Positions 1-15,013 of a DNA stretch of 64,000 nucleotides are shown one piece after another (the stretch's first letter is position 1; the number at the start of each line of letters is the position of its first letter). Under the pieces are notes generated by a model. That model was not told where the DNA came from. It saw only the letters and a program-made list of their open reading frames with translations, and made no database searches. The translations under genes were made by a program, and so were the position numbers. The DNA is taken from contig NZ_CP163435.1 of NCBI RefSeq assembly GCF_041051975.1, positions 4,278,001 through 4,342,000 on the forward strand. Direction: 5' to 3'. This DNA comes from Streptomyces sp. R21. Its GTDB lineage: Bacteria > Actinomycetota > Actinomycetes > Streptomycetales > Streptomycetaceae.

Positions 1-6462
<6,462 letters not shown>

Positions 6463-6520
6463 GGCTGGGTTCCCTTCGAACGGTCGAATCAGGTGGCCGA
6501 CGACGGACGTGGGCGAGGCA

Positions 6521-8338
6521 TCAGGCGCGGCACAGCGCGATCAGGCCCGCCAGGGTGGGGGATTCGAGGACCTGGCGCAGCGTGATCCCCCGCTGGAAGT
6601 CCCGCTCCAGCCGGTTGGCCAGCCGGATGGCGAGCAGCGAGTGCCCTCCGCAGTCGAAGAAGTTGTCCTCGCGGGACGCCGGCGCGGCACCGAGCAACTG
6701 CTGCCACAGGTCGGCGACGGCCTGCTCGGTGTCGTCGGCCGCCTCGAACTGCTCACGGACCCCCTCGGCCGCGCGCTCGGCCAGGGTCGCCAGCGCCGCC
6801 CGGTCCACCTTGCCGTTGCCGGCCGTGGGCAGGGACGGCACGACCACGATCCTGGCGGGCAGCATGTAGTCGGGCAGCCGGTCGCGCAGGAAGGCGCGCA
6901 GCGCGGCGGGGTCGGCCTCCTGCACGGCGGTGACACAGCCGATGAGCTGCGGGTCGTCCGCCGCGCCGAGGACCAGCACCCCGGCGTCGGAGACCGCGGG
7001 GGATTTACGGAGGGTCGCCTCGATCTCCTCCAGCTCGACCCGGTAGCCGCGGATCTTGACCTGGTTGTCGGTCCGGCCGGTGATCTCCAGATCGCCGCTC
7101 GTCAGCACCCGGCCCCGGTCGCCGGTGCGGTAGCGCACGCTGCCGTCCGTGTCGGTGACGAAGCGGTCCGAGTCGTGGCCGCCGACGTAGCCCAGTGCCA
7201 GTGGGGTGCCGGAGACCCAGACCTCGCCCGTGACGCCCGGGGGCAGCGGCCGCGACAGACGGTCCCGGACGCTGATCACCGCACCGGCCACGGGCCTGCC
7301 GACGGGCACCCGCTGGGCGTCCTCGGCGAGCGCGGAGGTGTCGTAGGCCGCGATGTTGGAGGCGGTCTCGGTCATCCCGTACAGGTTGAGCAGCAGGGTG
7401 CCGGGGAACGCCGTACGGAAGCGCAGCACGGTGGCCACGGGCAGGGCGTCCGCACCGCTGGTGACCAGCACCGGCCGGTGCTCGGCGGCGCCGCCGCTGC
7501 CGTCCGCGCCGTCGATGCGTTCCGTGCCGTCGAGCAGGCCGTTGATCAGGTGCGGTGTCAGGAAGAGGTGGGTGATCCGGTGGCGCTGCACGGCCTGTGC
7601 GAAGAGCTGCGGGTCGAGGACCTCCTCGCGCGGGAGCACGACCGAGGGCACGCCCGCCAGCAGACCGCCGAGCAGCTCCCAGGGCGAGGCGACCAGCGAC
7701 AGGGCCTTCTGCACGGCCAGCACGGACCCCTCGGGGAACGGGTACTCCCGCCACATCCACTCCAGCCGGTTCAGCACCGAACGGCAGCTGATCCGTACGC
7801 CCTTGGGGTCGCCTGTGGTGCCCGAGGTGTAGACGACGTGGAAGAGCCGGTCCGGGTCCCCGGCCGGGCTCGGCGCCACCTCCGGCGCGCCGGGCGAGGG
7901 GGTGTCGTCGGTGCGGATGAGCGGCACCCGGGGCGCGTCCAGCGTGGGGAACTGGTCCAGCCCCGGTTCGGCGAGTACGGCGTCGGGCCGGGTCTCCTCC
8001 ACGATGCGGCGCTGGCGCCGTGCGGGGATGGACGGGTCGAGGCCGACGTAGCCGGCGCCCGCTTTCAGCACCGCGAGCACACCGGCCACGGCGCCGACGC
8101 CTCGGTCGGCGGCGAGGGCGACCAGGCTCCCGGGGCCGACGCCCCGTTCGTTGAGCCGGGCGGCGAGAGCGCTGCTCCAGTCGTCCAACTGCCGGTAGTC
8201 GAGGGCGGTTTCGCCGTGTTGCAGAGCGATCTGGCCGGGCCTGGCGCGCACTTGGGCGGCGAACAGGGCGAGCAGGGTCTCCGCGGCCGTGGCCGCACGG
8301 GCGGTGGCGGGACTGGGGGTGACGTACTGGTCCAGCAT
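6521..8338 (-). CDS. Two-domain NRPS (A-PCP) with an atypical substrate pocket
   Basis: 605 aa. The start ATG at 8338 overlaps the stop of the upstream NRPS as TGATG, so translation is coupled. Residues 1-500 form an adenylation domain (A3 core YTSGTTGDPKG near 170; LYGMTET; RTGDRGR; NGKVDR) and about 525-600 a carrier protein (DCGGHSLL near 563). The residue equivalent to Asp235, which normally binds the alpha-amino group, is Val (motif LVASPWELL). The pocket read by eye is VAWFTGLSN. Text such as VLNRLEWMWREYPF resembles A domains of the beta-alanine (VDW...) type, but here the Asp of VDW is Ala. A beta-amino acid or an acid without an alpha-amine is therefore more likely than a standard amino acid. 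There is no C domain of its own; the C domain at the end of the upstream protein should act before it. Confidence 0.93.
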   Translation of the reverse strand: MLDQYVTPSPATARAATAAETLLALFAAQVRARPGQIALQHGETALDYRQLDDWSSALAARLNERGVGPGSLVALAADRGVGAVAGVLAVLKAGAGYVGLDPSIPARRQRRIVEETRPDAVLAEPGLDQFPTLDAPRVPLIRTDDTPSPGAPEVAPSPAGDPDRLFHVVYTSGTTGDPKGVRISCRSVLNRLEWMWREYPFPEGSVLAVQKALSLVASPWELLGGLLAGVPSVVLPREEVLDPQLFAQAVQRHRITHLFLTPHLINGLLDGTERIDGADGSGGAAEHRPVLVTSGADALPVATVLRFRTAFPGTLLLNLYGMTETASNIAAYDTSALAEDAQRVPVGRPVAGAVISVRDRLSRPLPPGVTGEVWVSGTPLALGYVGGHDSDRFVTDTDGSVRYRTGDRGRVLTSGDLEITGRTDNQVKIRGYRVELEEIEATLRKSPAVSDAGVLVLGAADDPQLIGCVTAVQEADPAALRAFLRDRLPDYMLPARIVVVPSLPTAGNGKVDRAALATLAERAAEGVREQFEAADDTEQAVADLWQQLLGAAPASREDNFFDCGGHSLLAIRLANRLERDFQRGITLRQVLESPTLAGLIALCRA

Positions 8339-11300
8339 CAGCTGTGTCCTCCGGTGTGGGTCGGGGACGGCTCGGCCCCGGGGAGCAGGTTCAGGTCGCG
8401 GATCGCCGTGCCAGGGGCGTCGATCAGCGCGTGCAGGGCACGCAGGGTGCTCGCCAGTACGGCTTCGGCGGCGCCGGTGTCCAGCAGTTGCAGCTGGTGG
8501 GCGAACTGCAGCAGCAGCTCGCCGTGGCCGTGCGGCTGGGCGTAGAGCGCGCAGTCGTACTTGGTGAAGCGGGTGTCCAGCTCGACGAAGCGGAAGGACA
8601 CCCCGTCGGACGCGGTCTCCCGGCTGGGGTAGGCGAGCATGTTGAGCATGGTCTGGAAGACCGGTGTCGCGGCACCGCTGCGGGCCGTGCCGGCCAGCCC
8701 GCGCAGTGTCCAGCCCAGCGGATGCTCGGCCGCGGCGAAGCCCTCCAGCACCAGGTCCCGCACCATGGCCACGAAGTCGCCCAGGCGGAGGTCGGCCGGC
8801 ACGGTGATCCGCAGCGGCAGCATGGAGAGCAGGAAGGCGGGCACATCGGCCTGCTCGGGGTGCTCCCGGTTGGCCATCGGTGCCCCGATCACGACCTCCT
8901 CGGCGTCGCCGTAGTAGGTCAGCGCGAGCGCGTAGGCGGCCAGCAGGTGGACGAACGGCGTGCCGCCCGCGTCGGCCGCGGCCTCCCGCAGGGCGGTCGC
9001 CGTACGCCGGTCCAGCACCGCCTCGACGATGCCGCCCCGGTAGTCGGGCCGGCTCGGACGCGGCTGTCGGGCGATGTCGAGCACCGGGAGCGGACCGGAC
9101 AGCCGGGACTGCCAGTACTTCCCCGCCTCGGCGGTTTCGGGTGCGGCCAGCCGCTCCTCGTGCCAGTCGAGGTAGCGGTCGTAGCGGGCCGTGTGCTCCG
9201 GTCCGGGCTCGGCCTCCGGGTCGGCCGCCGCGCCGTACAGCTCGGCCAGTCGCTGGAACAGGACGGTCGCGCCCCAGCCGTCGATCAGGATCTCGTGCAT
9301 GGTCACCAGCAGGCGGTGCTCGAACTCGCCCATGCGGAACAGCCGGAGCCGTACGGAGGGCTCCTCGGTCAGCCGGAAGGGGCGGGCGGCCTCGTCGAAC
9401 GCCAGCTCGCGGTAGGCCGCCGGGTCGGCCCAGGTCTCCACCGGCGGAAGCGGCACCTCCCAGTGGGGGTAGCTGTGCTCCGGCTTCCCGTCCTGCTCCG
9501 TGAAGCGGGCCAGCAGCAGCGGGTTCTCGCGCAGCAGCAGCCCCCAGGCGCGGGTCAGGCGGTCGGTGTCGAGCGGCCCCTCGATCAGCAGCGATCCCTG
9601 GTAGCTGTAGTACGGGCTCTCCGGGTCCAGCCGCCAGTGGAAGTAGACGCCGGCCTGCTGGGGGGTGAGCGGCCTGCTGCGTTCTCCTTCGAAGGAGCTG
9701 GTGTGCAGGGAAGCCGACGGCGCCTCGGTGGGAGTCTGCCAGCCGTACCCGGCCAGTGCCGCCGGGCTGCCGTCCAGCAGTACCTCGCGCAGGGTGGCCC
9801 GGGAGCCGAGCCTGCGCAGTCGGGCGACCAGCCGCATGGCCATCAGGGAGTCGCCGCCCAGCGCCAGGAAGCGGTCCCGGCGGCCGACCGAGTCGAGTCC
9901 GAGCAGCTCCGCGACGATCCGGGCGATGCCCTCCTCCGCGGGGCCGACCGGCGGGTCGAGCCGGAGCCCGGCCGGACGCTCGCGCCTCGGCGGGGCGGGC
10001 AGGGCCGCGTAGTCGATCTTTCCGTTCCGGGTGAGCGGAAGGGCGGACAGCTCGACGACCGTGCTCGGCACCATCGGACCGGGCAGCCGGGCGGCGAGGT
10101 GGTCGAGCAGCTCCTGCCGGTCGCAGGAGGCGCCGGGGGCCGGGGCGACGTAGGCCACCAGCCGGTCCGGCTCGGCGGGCGCCAGGGCGTGCGCGCTCTC
10201 CCGGGCGACCAGCGCCGCCTGCGGGGCCGCGCGGACCACCGTCACGGCGCCGGCGGCCACGGTCGGATGACTCGTCAACACCGCCTCGATCTCGGCGAGT
10301 TCCATGCGCACCCCGCCGAGCTTGACCTGCCGGTCCACCCGGCCCAGGTAGGTGAGCTCCCCGCTCGGCAGCACCCGCACCGCGTCGCCCGTGCGGTACA
10401 GGCGGCCCCCGGCGTCCGCGAACGGGTCCGCGAAGAACGCGGCGGCCGTGCGCTCGGGATCGCCCAGGTATCCCCGGCCGACGGACACGCCGCCGACGAA
10501 CAGCTCGCCCGGTTCGCCGCGCGAGCAGGCCAGCCAGCCGTCCGCGCCGCGCCGCAGCACGTACAGGCTGACGTTGCCGACCGGTCCCCCGATCGGCAGA
10601 TGTGCCACTTCCTTGCCGTCGACGCTCAGATGACCCAGCGTCAGCTCCGCGTGCGTCACGTCGTCGGAGCACTCGGTCGGGCCGTAGGCGTTGAGCAGGC
10701 CGATCCCCGGGTGCCGGGTCAGCCAGCGCCGGGCGAGCGCCGGAGGCAGCTCCTCGCCGGTGGCGATCATCCAGCGCAGTGCGCCGAAGCCGCGACGGGA
10801 GCCACCGGTGTCGGCCGCGTCGAGCAGGAACCGGACCAGCGTCGGCACGGTCTCCAGGACGGTGGTCCCGCGCCGCAGCACCGCGTCCAGCAGGGCGGCG
10901 CCGTCCTGGGCCTCCTCGTCGGAGAAGAACTGCACGCATCCGCCGATCAGCAGCGGGGTCAGCATCTGCCAGACCGAGATGTCGAAGCCGAGCGGGGCGG
11001 TCTGCGCCACCCGGTCGTCCGGGCTCAGCCGGAGATCCTGCACCTTGGCCCAGAGGTGGTTGAGCATGCCCTGCTGTTCGATCAGCGCGCCCTTGGGGCG
11101 GCCGGTGGAGCCGGAGGTGTAGAGGAGATAGCGCACCTCCTCGGGGTCGGCGCGACGAGCCGGCGCGGCGGGCCCGGAGACGGTGCCGTCCACGGCCGGC
11201 TCCCCCGCGGACAGCAGGGTCTCGTACGGCCGGTGCGGGCAGTCGGCCGCGGCGGCACCCTTGCGCAGCGACGTCGCGTACTGCCCGTTCTCTGCGTCCT

Positions 11301-11721
11301 GCGCGCCCCCGGTGGTGACGAGCAGCACGGCGCCGCTGTCGACCAGCACCTGTTCGACCCTGGCGGCGGGCCAGGCGGCGTCCACCGGGAGGTAGACCGC
11401 GCCGAGGAGTTCGAGCGCGAGGAAGGCCGTGACCACCTCGCCGCCGCGCCGCCCGCCCACCGCGACGGTCCCACCGCCCCGCACGCCCGCCGCGGCCAGC
11501 CCGGCCGCGGCTCGCTGTACCTCGGCGGCCAGCTCGCGGTAGCTGACCGTCGACCCCTCGTGGACCAGCGCGGCGTCGTCGGGCCGGGCGGCCGCGTGCC
11601 GGTCCACCCGGTCCAGGACGGTGCCGCTCCGGTCGTAGTCCTCGGTGCGGTGCAGTGCCGCACGGGCCGCGCGGGCCCGCTCCTCGGGAGCGATCGGCAG
11701 GCTTCCGTAGACCTGGTCCAT
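8338..11721 (-). CDS. NRPS initiation module, A-PCP-C, probably loading a diamino acid
   Basis: 1127 aa, starting MDQVYGSLPI at an ATG that overlaps the methyltransferase stop (TGATG). Adenylation domain at residues 30-560 (YTSGSTGRPKG near 200, FDISVWQML, NAYGPTEC), carrier protein near 620 (LALGGDSLMAMRL), and condensation domain from about 670 to the end. The pocket read by eye is DIWEITADD. Glu278 and Asp330/Asp331 are acidic, as expected for a basic diamino acid, which agrees with the Dap-forming gene pair upstream in the operon. In the condensation domain the catalytic motif reads MHEILIDGW: the first His and the Asp of HHxxxDG are present, but the second, usually catalytic, His is Glu (near residue 808). 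No C domain precedes the A domain, so this module would start the chain. Confidence 0.93.
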   Translation of the reverse strand: MDQVYGSLPIAPEERARAARAALHRTEDYDRSGTVLDRVDRHAAARPDDAALVHEGSTVSYRELAAEVQRAAAGLAAAGVRGGGTVAVGGRRGGEVVTAFLALELLGAVYLPVDAAWPAARVEQVLVDSGAVLLVTTGGAQDAENGQYATSLRKGAAAADCPHRPYETLLSAGEPAVDGTVSGPAAPARRADPEEVRYLLYTSGSTGRPKGALIEQQGMLNHLWAKVQDLRLSPDDRVAQTAPLGFDISVWQMLTPLLIGGCVQFFSDEEAQDGAALLDAVLRRGTTVLETVPTLVRFLLDAADTGGSRRGFGALRWMIATGEELPPALARRWLTRHPGIGLLNAYGPTECSDDVTHAELTLGHLSVDGKEVAHLPIGGPVGNVSLYVLRRGADGWLACSRGEPGELFVGGVSVGRGYLGDPERTAAAFFADPFADAGGRLYRTGDAVRVLPSGELTYLGRVDRQVKLGGVRMELAEIEAVLTSHPTVAAGAVTVVRAAPQAALVARESAHALAPAEPDRLVAYVAPAPGASCDRQELLDHLAARLPGPMVPSTVVELSALPLTRNGKIDYAALPAPPRRERPAGLRLDPPVGPAEEGIARIVAELLGLDSVGRRDRFLALGGDSLMAMRLVARLRRLGSRATLREVLLDGSPAALAGYGWQTPTEAPSASLHTSSFEGERSRPLTPQQAGVYFHWRLDPESPYYSYQGSLLIEGPLDTDRLTRAWGLLLRENPLLLARFTEQDGKPEHSYPHWEVPLPPVETWADPAAYRELAFDEAARPFRLTEEPSVRLRLFRMGEFEHRLLVTMHEILIDGWGATVLFQRLAELYGAAADPEAEPGPEHTARYDRYLDWHEERLAAPETAEAGKYWQSRLSGPLPVLDIARQPRPSRPDYRGGIVEAVLDRRTATALREAAADAGGTPFVHLLAAYALALTYYGDAEEVVIGAPMANREHPEQADVPAFLLSMLPLRITVPADLRLGDFVAMVRDLVLEGFAAAEHPLGWTLRGLAGTARSGAATPVFQTMLNMLAYPSRETASDGVSFRFVELDTRFTKYDCALYAQPHGHGELLLQFAHQLQLLDTGAAEAVLASTLRALHALIDAPGTAIRDLNLLPGAEPSPTHTGGHS

Positions 11722-12533
11722 CACCGCTCCCGCTTCTGCGCGATCACGAGCAGGTACTCCACCGGTACGCCGGTGCCGCGCTCGTCCGTGGTCACGAAGC
11801 TCTCGGTCATCTCGACCAGTTCGGCGCGCAGTTCGGCCCAGCGGGAGGCCGGCGAGATGGTGTTCTTCGCCGCGATGCAGGGGCCGAAGCAGGACTCGAA
11901 GAAGGCCACCAGCTCCTCCGCCTCGGCGAACGGGTACCACAGGTTGCGCCGTTCGGTGCGGAACGTGAAGCCGGGGCCGAACAGGTCCGCCAGGTAACCC
12001 TCGTCGCCCCAGAGCATGGGCTGGCCCTGGTGGCCCGTCGGGGTGGGGAAGTAGGAGGAGAGGATCTCCTGGAAGTGCGCGGTCCAGCTGCGGCTGGTCC
12101 AGTTGCACATGCCGATCCGGCCCCCGGGGCGCAGCACGCGGTCCATGCCGCCCGCCGCGGCGTCGTGGTGCGGGGCGAACTGGATGCCGTACGTGGAGGT
12201 CACCAGGTCGAAGGAGGCGTCCGGGTACGGCAGTTCCTCGGCGTCACCGCGCACCAGTTCCAGCTCGACTCCGGCGCTGCGGGCGCGCTCACGGGCGTCG
12301 GGGAAGAACTCGTCGGTCAGGTCCAGGCCGGTCACCCGCGCCCCGCGTCCGGCGCTGAGCAGCGCGACGTTCCCGTTGCCGGTGGCGACGTCGAGGTGCC
12401 GGGTTCCGGGGCCGGGGGCGAGACGCTCGACCAGGTCCTCCGCGCCGGGCCGCAGCAGGTCGGCGACGCGCCAGTACTCGCCGTACGACCACATGGTGCG
12501 GTTGATCTCGCGCACGTCCTGGTGCGTGGGCAT
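11721..12533 (-). CDS. Class I SAM-dependent methyltransferase of the NRPS cluster
   Basis: 270 aa from ATG 12533 (MPTHQDVREI). AAGGAG lies 9 nt before this ATG but only 3 nt before the ATG two codons upstream, so the inner start is preferred. Motif I HLDVATGNGNVALL (near residue 50) is the SAM-binding loop. The acidic residue after strand 2 is in TGLDLTDEF, motif II/III is SFDLVTSTYGIQF, and the post-motif region is VLRPGGRIGM. The fold is that of the UbiE/small-molecule type. The protein is cytosolic and translationally coupled to the first NRPS gene. It may methylate the finished peptide or a building block; the sequence does not decide between N-, O- and C-methylation. Confidence 0.88.
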   Translation of the reverse strand: MPTHQDVREINRTMWSYGEYWRVADLLRPGAEDLVERLAPGPGTRHLDVATGNGNVALLSAGRGARVTGLDLTDEFFPDARERARSAGVELELVRGDAEELPYPDASFDLVTSTYGIQFAPHHDAAAGGMDRVLRPGGRIGMCNWTSRSWTAHFQEILSSYFPTPTGHQGQPMLWGDEGYLADLFGPGFTFRTERRNLWYPFAEAEELVAFFESCFGPCIAAKNTISPASRWAELRAELVEMTESFVTTDERGTGVPVEYLLVIAQKRER

Positions 12534-12612
12534 GGCCATCCTCTCCTTCGCGCACAACGGTCGGCGCGGGGTCCGTGTGGGGTTCGTCAGTGGTGTGCGT
12601 GGTCCGTCGGTG

Positions 12613-13683
12613 TCACAGGGTGAGCGTGCGGCCGATGCCGGCCTCCTCCGCGCGGGCGTGGATCCGGTCGGCGACGGCGACGTCGAGGACCGCCATGCCG
12701 AAGGGGTTGCTGACGACGATGTCGCGGGCGTCGGACCGGCCCGGGTGACGGCCGGTCAGGATGTCCCCCAGCGTGCCGTCGACCCGCCGGGCCCCCGGTC
12801 GCGCGGTGACCCCGTCGCGGGGCTCGCCGTCCGGGCCGAGCAGCGTGCCGGACCGGTGCATCCTGCCCAGCAGACGGCGCGGGTCGTCACTCACAAGACC
12901 CCAGTCGTCCACCACCAGCAGATCGGCGGCGAGCACCGCCCGCTCGGTGAGGTCGTCCAGCGAGACGTGGGCGACGAGAGCTCCCGGCCGCAGCCACTCG
13001 GGCTCCAGATACCCCTCGGTGACCGTGGTCACCGGCACCACGATCTCGGCCTCGGCGACACAGGAACGCGGGCTGTCGGCGACCGTGACGCTCACCCCGG
13101 CGAAGGCGGGCAGCGCGGTGAGCTGCTCGGCCAGCGCCTTGGCCCGGACCGGCATCTCGTCGTACAGCACCACCCGTTCCAGCGAGGGCACCCGCGTGGC
13201 CAGCAGCCAGGCGTGCGCACGCGCCAGTTCGCCGCAGCCGAGCAGGGCGAGCGCCCCCGGCCGCTGCACCCCCAACTCCCTCACGGCGAGGGCGGTGACC
13301 GCGGCCGTGCGCATCGCGCTGACGAAGGCGGCCTCCATCAGCGCCGTCGGCCGTGCGGTGTCGGGGTCGAGGAGCAGCGTGAAGCCCTGCGAACGGGGGA
13401 TGCCCCGCGCGGGGTTGTCGAGGCTGGCGTTGATGGTCTTCAGGCCGACCACCGGGCGCCCGGCGTCCCACAGCGCGCCGGGCATCGCCAGCAGCCGCGC
13501 CGCCGAGCCGGCCGGGGTGGTCCAGCCCAGGTAGGCCTCCGGCGGGAGTTCGGTGCCGCCCTGGGAGTGCAGGACGAGGGCGTGCTCCACCGCGTCCACG
13601 ATGTCCACGCCCTGGGCGGCTTCGATGACGTCGGCCCTGGTCAGATAGCGGAACGGGGTCTGTGGATAGTCCTGCTCATACAC
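12613..13683 (-). CDS. SbnB-like 2,3-diaminopropionate biosynthesis dehydrogenase (ornithine cyclodeaminase family)
   Basis: 356 aa from a GTG at 13683 with AGGAGG 9 nt upstream. The ornithine cyclodeaminase/mu-crystallin fold is recognisable: an N-terminal substrate domain (LKTINASLDNP, PTALMEAAFVSAMRTAAVTA) and a Rossmann domain with LLGCGELARAHAWLL near residue 140. In the characterised SbnB reaction this family oxidises N-(1-amino-1-carboxy-2-ethyl)-glutamate with NAD to release L-2,3-diaminopropionate and 2-oxoglutarate. Assignment to SbnB rather than true ornithine cyclodeaminase rests on the sbnA-type gene in the same operon and the NRPS context. A methyltransferase gene follows after 79 bp. 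Confidence 0.88.
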   Translation of the reverse strand: MYEQDYPQTPFRYLTRADVIEAAQGVDIVDAVEHALVLHSQGGTELPPEAYLGWTTPAGSAARLLAMPGALWDAGRPVVGLKTINASLDNPARGIPRSQGFTLLLDPDTARPTALMEAAFVSAMRTAAVTALAVRELGVQRPGALALLGCGELARAHAWLLATRVPSLERVVLYDEMPVRAKALAEQLTALPAFAGVSVTVADSPRSCVAEAEIVVPVTTVTEGYLEPEWLRPGALVAHVSLDDLTERAVLAADLLVVDDWGLVSDDPRRLLGRMHRSGTLLGPDGEPRDGVTARPGARRVDGTLGDILTGRHPGRSDARDIVVSNPFGMAVLDVAVADRIHARAEEAGIGRTLTL

Positions 13684-13726
13684 GGGGGCAGTCCTCCTGA
13701 GGATGGGCTGGGGGCTTCCGATGGAC

Positions 13727-15013
13727 CTAGGCGGCGGAGACGGTCTTGCCGCGCGCGACGGCCTCGCCGTCCATGACCGGCGGGTCGTCGGATCGGGATT
13801 CGTCCGGCGCGGTCGCGTCGTCGCTTCCCCGCAGGGCGCGCAGGGCAGAGAGCGGATAGAGCCCGCTGAGCAGGAAGGCCGCGGCGAGCGCGATCCAGCC
13901 CGCAGCGCCGGAGGCCAGCACCACGCCGGTCATCAGCAGCGGTCCGGCCACCCGGGTGCCCGCCGTCCGGCCCATGCCGAACAGCACCAGGAAGGCGCTG
14001 CGCGAGGCGGCGGGGGCCAGTTCGTAGGAGAGCGTCCACGAGGCGCCCACCTGGAGCAGTTCCGCGGCGGTCAGCAGCAGTACGGCGACGGTGAACGAGA
14101 CCGGGACGGCGGCCCCGTGGAAGGAGGGCGCGACGGCGAAGGCCACACAGGTGAGCGCGAGGAGCACGGCCGCGGCGGCGTAGGACCGCCAGGCGCTCCC
14201 GATCGTGCGGGCGAAGCGGTTCATCGGGTACTGCAGCGCGATGCAGGCCACGGTGTTGACCGCGTAGAGCACTCCGACCATCCGCTGCGGCACGTCGGTG
14301 CGGGTGAGCAGCCACAGCGGGAACGCCAGGTTGAGGATCGGCGTCCACAGGGCCATCACCACGCCGAAGGCCCACAGGTTCCGCAGTCGGCGCTCCCGCA
14401 GCAGCGGACGCAGCGCGCCGGTCTCGCGCCGGACACCGCCCTCCCCGCGTGCCGCCGCGAAGACCACCGCGACGAGTACGTAGGCGACGGCGCCGCCGAT
14501 CAGCAGCCAGCGGAACGAGGCTCTGGTGTCGGAGCCGAGCGTGACGCCGGCGATCAGCCCGCCCAGGCTGATCCCCACGTTGACCACGGTGCGCTGAAGG
14601 GCCATCACCCGGGTGCGCAGATCCTGCCGGACGCGGGCGCCCACGTACGCCTGGATCAGCGGCGGCGCGGACTGGTCGGTGATCGCGGTGAGGGCGGCGA
14701 CCAGCAGGAAGCTGCTCCAGCTGTCGACCCGGAGGTAGGCCAGGGTGGCCACCGCGCGGGCCAGGTTGACGCCGACCAGCAGCCGGCGCGGCCCGTACGC
14801 CGCGGCGAGGCGGGCCACCAGCAGGGCCGCGCCCATGGCCACCGCGCCGGCGAGGGTGAGACCGGTGCCGACGGAGGCGGGGCTGAGCCCGACCACCTTG
14901 ACGAAGTACACCGTGGACACGGCCAGGAACAGCCCGGTGCCGGTCCACTCGACGAGCGCGGCTCCTTGCAGGATCGGCATGAAGTCGCGCAGGGGAGTGC
15001 GCTCTTGGGCCAT
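13727..15013 (-). CDS. MFS transporter, probable exporter of the NRPS product
   Basis: 428 aa from ATG 15013 (MAQERTPLRD), which overlaps the stop of the SbnA-like gene as TGATG. Longer upstream starts would lie inside that gene. About twelve hydrophobic segments run from residue 15 to 400, with a long cytoplasmic loop near the middle (GEGGVRRETGALRPLLRERR) separating two six-helix halves, as in MFS permeases. The C-terminus is hydrophilic and acidic. It resembles self-resistance/export carriers found in natural-product clusters, and it sits between the two Dap-synthesis genes, so it belongs to the same transcript. Substrate and direction are inferred from context only. Confidence 0.88.
   Translation of the reverse strand: MAQERTPLRDFMPILQGAALVEWTGTGLFLAVSTVYFVKVVGLSPASVGTGLTLAGAVAMGAALLVARLAAAYGPRRLLVGVNLARAVATLAYLRVDSWSSFLLVAALTAITDQSAPPLIQAYVGARVRQDLRTRVMALQRTVVNVGISLGGLIAGVTLGSDTRASFRWLLIGGAVAYVLVAVVFAAARGEGGVRRETGALRPLLRERRLRNLWAFGVVMALWTPILNLAFPLWLLTRTDVPQRMVGVLYAVNTVACIALQYPMNRFARTIGSAWRSYAAAAVLLALTCVAFAVAPSFHGAAVPVSFTVAVLLLTAAELLQVGASWTLSYELAPAASRSAFLVLFGMGRTAGTRVAGPLLMTGVVLASGAAGWIALAAAFLLSGLYPLSALRALRGSDDATAPDESRSDDPPVMDGEAVARGKTVSAA

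Noticed and set aside
12613..13683. Genuine ornithine cyclodeaminase making proline
   Set aside because: The fold allows it, but the operon with an SbnA-type enzyme and a diamino-acid-type A domain favours Dap synthesis.
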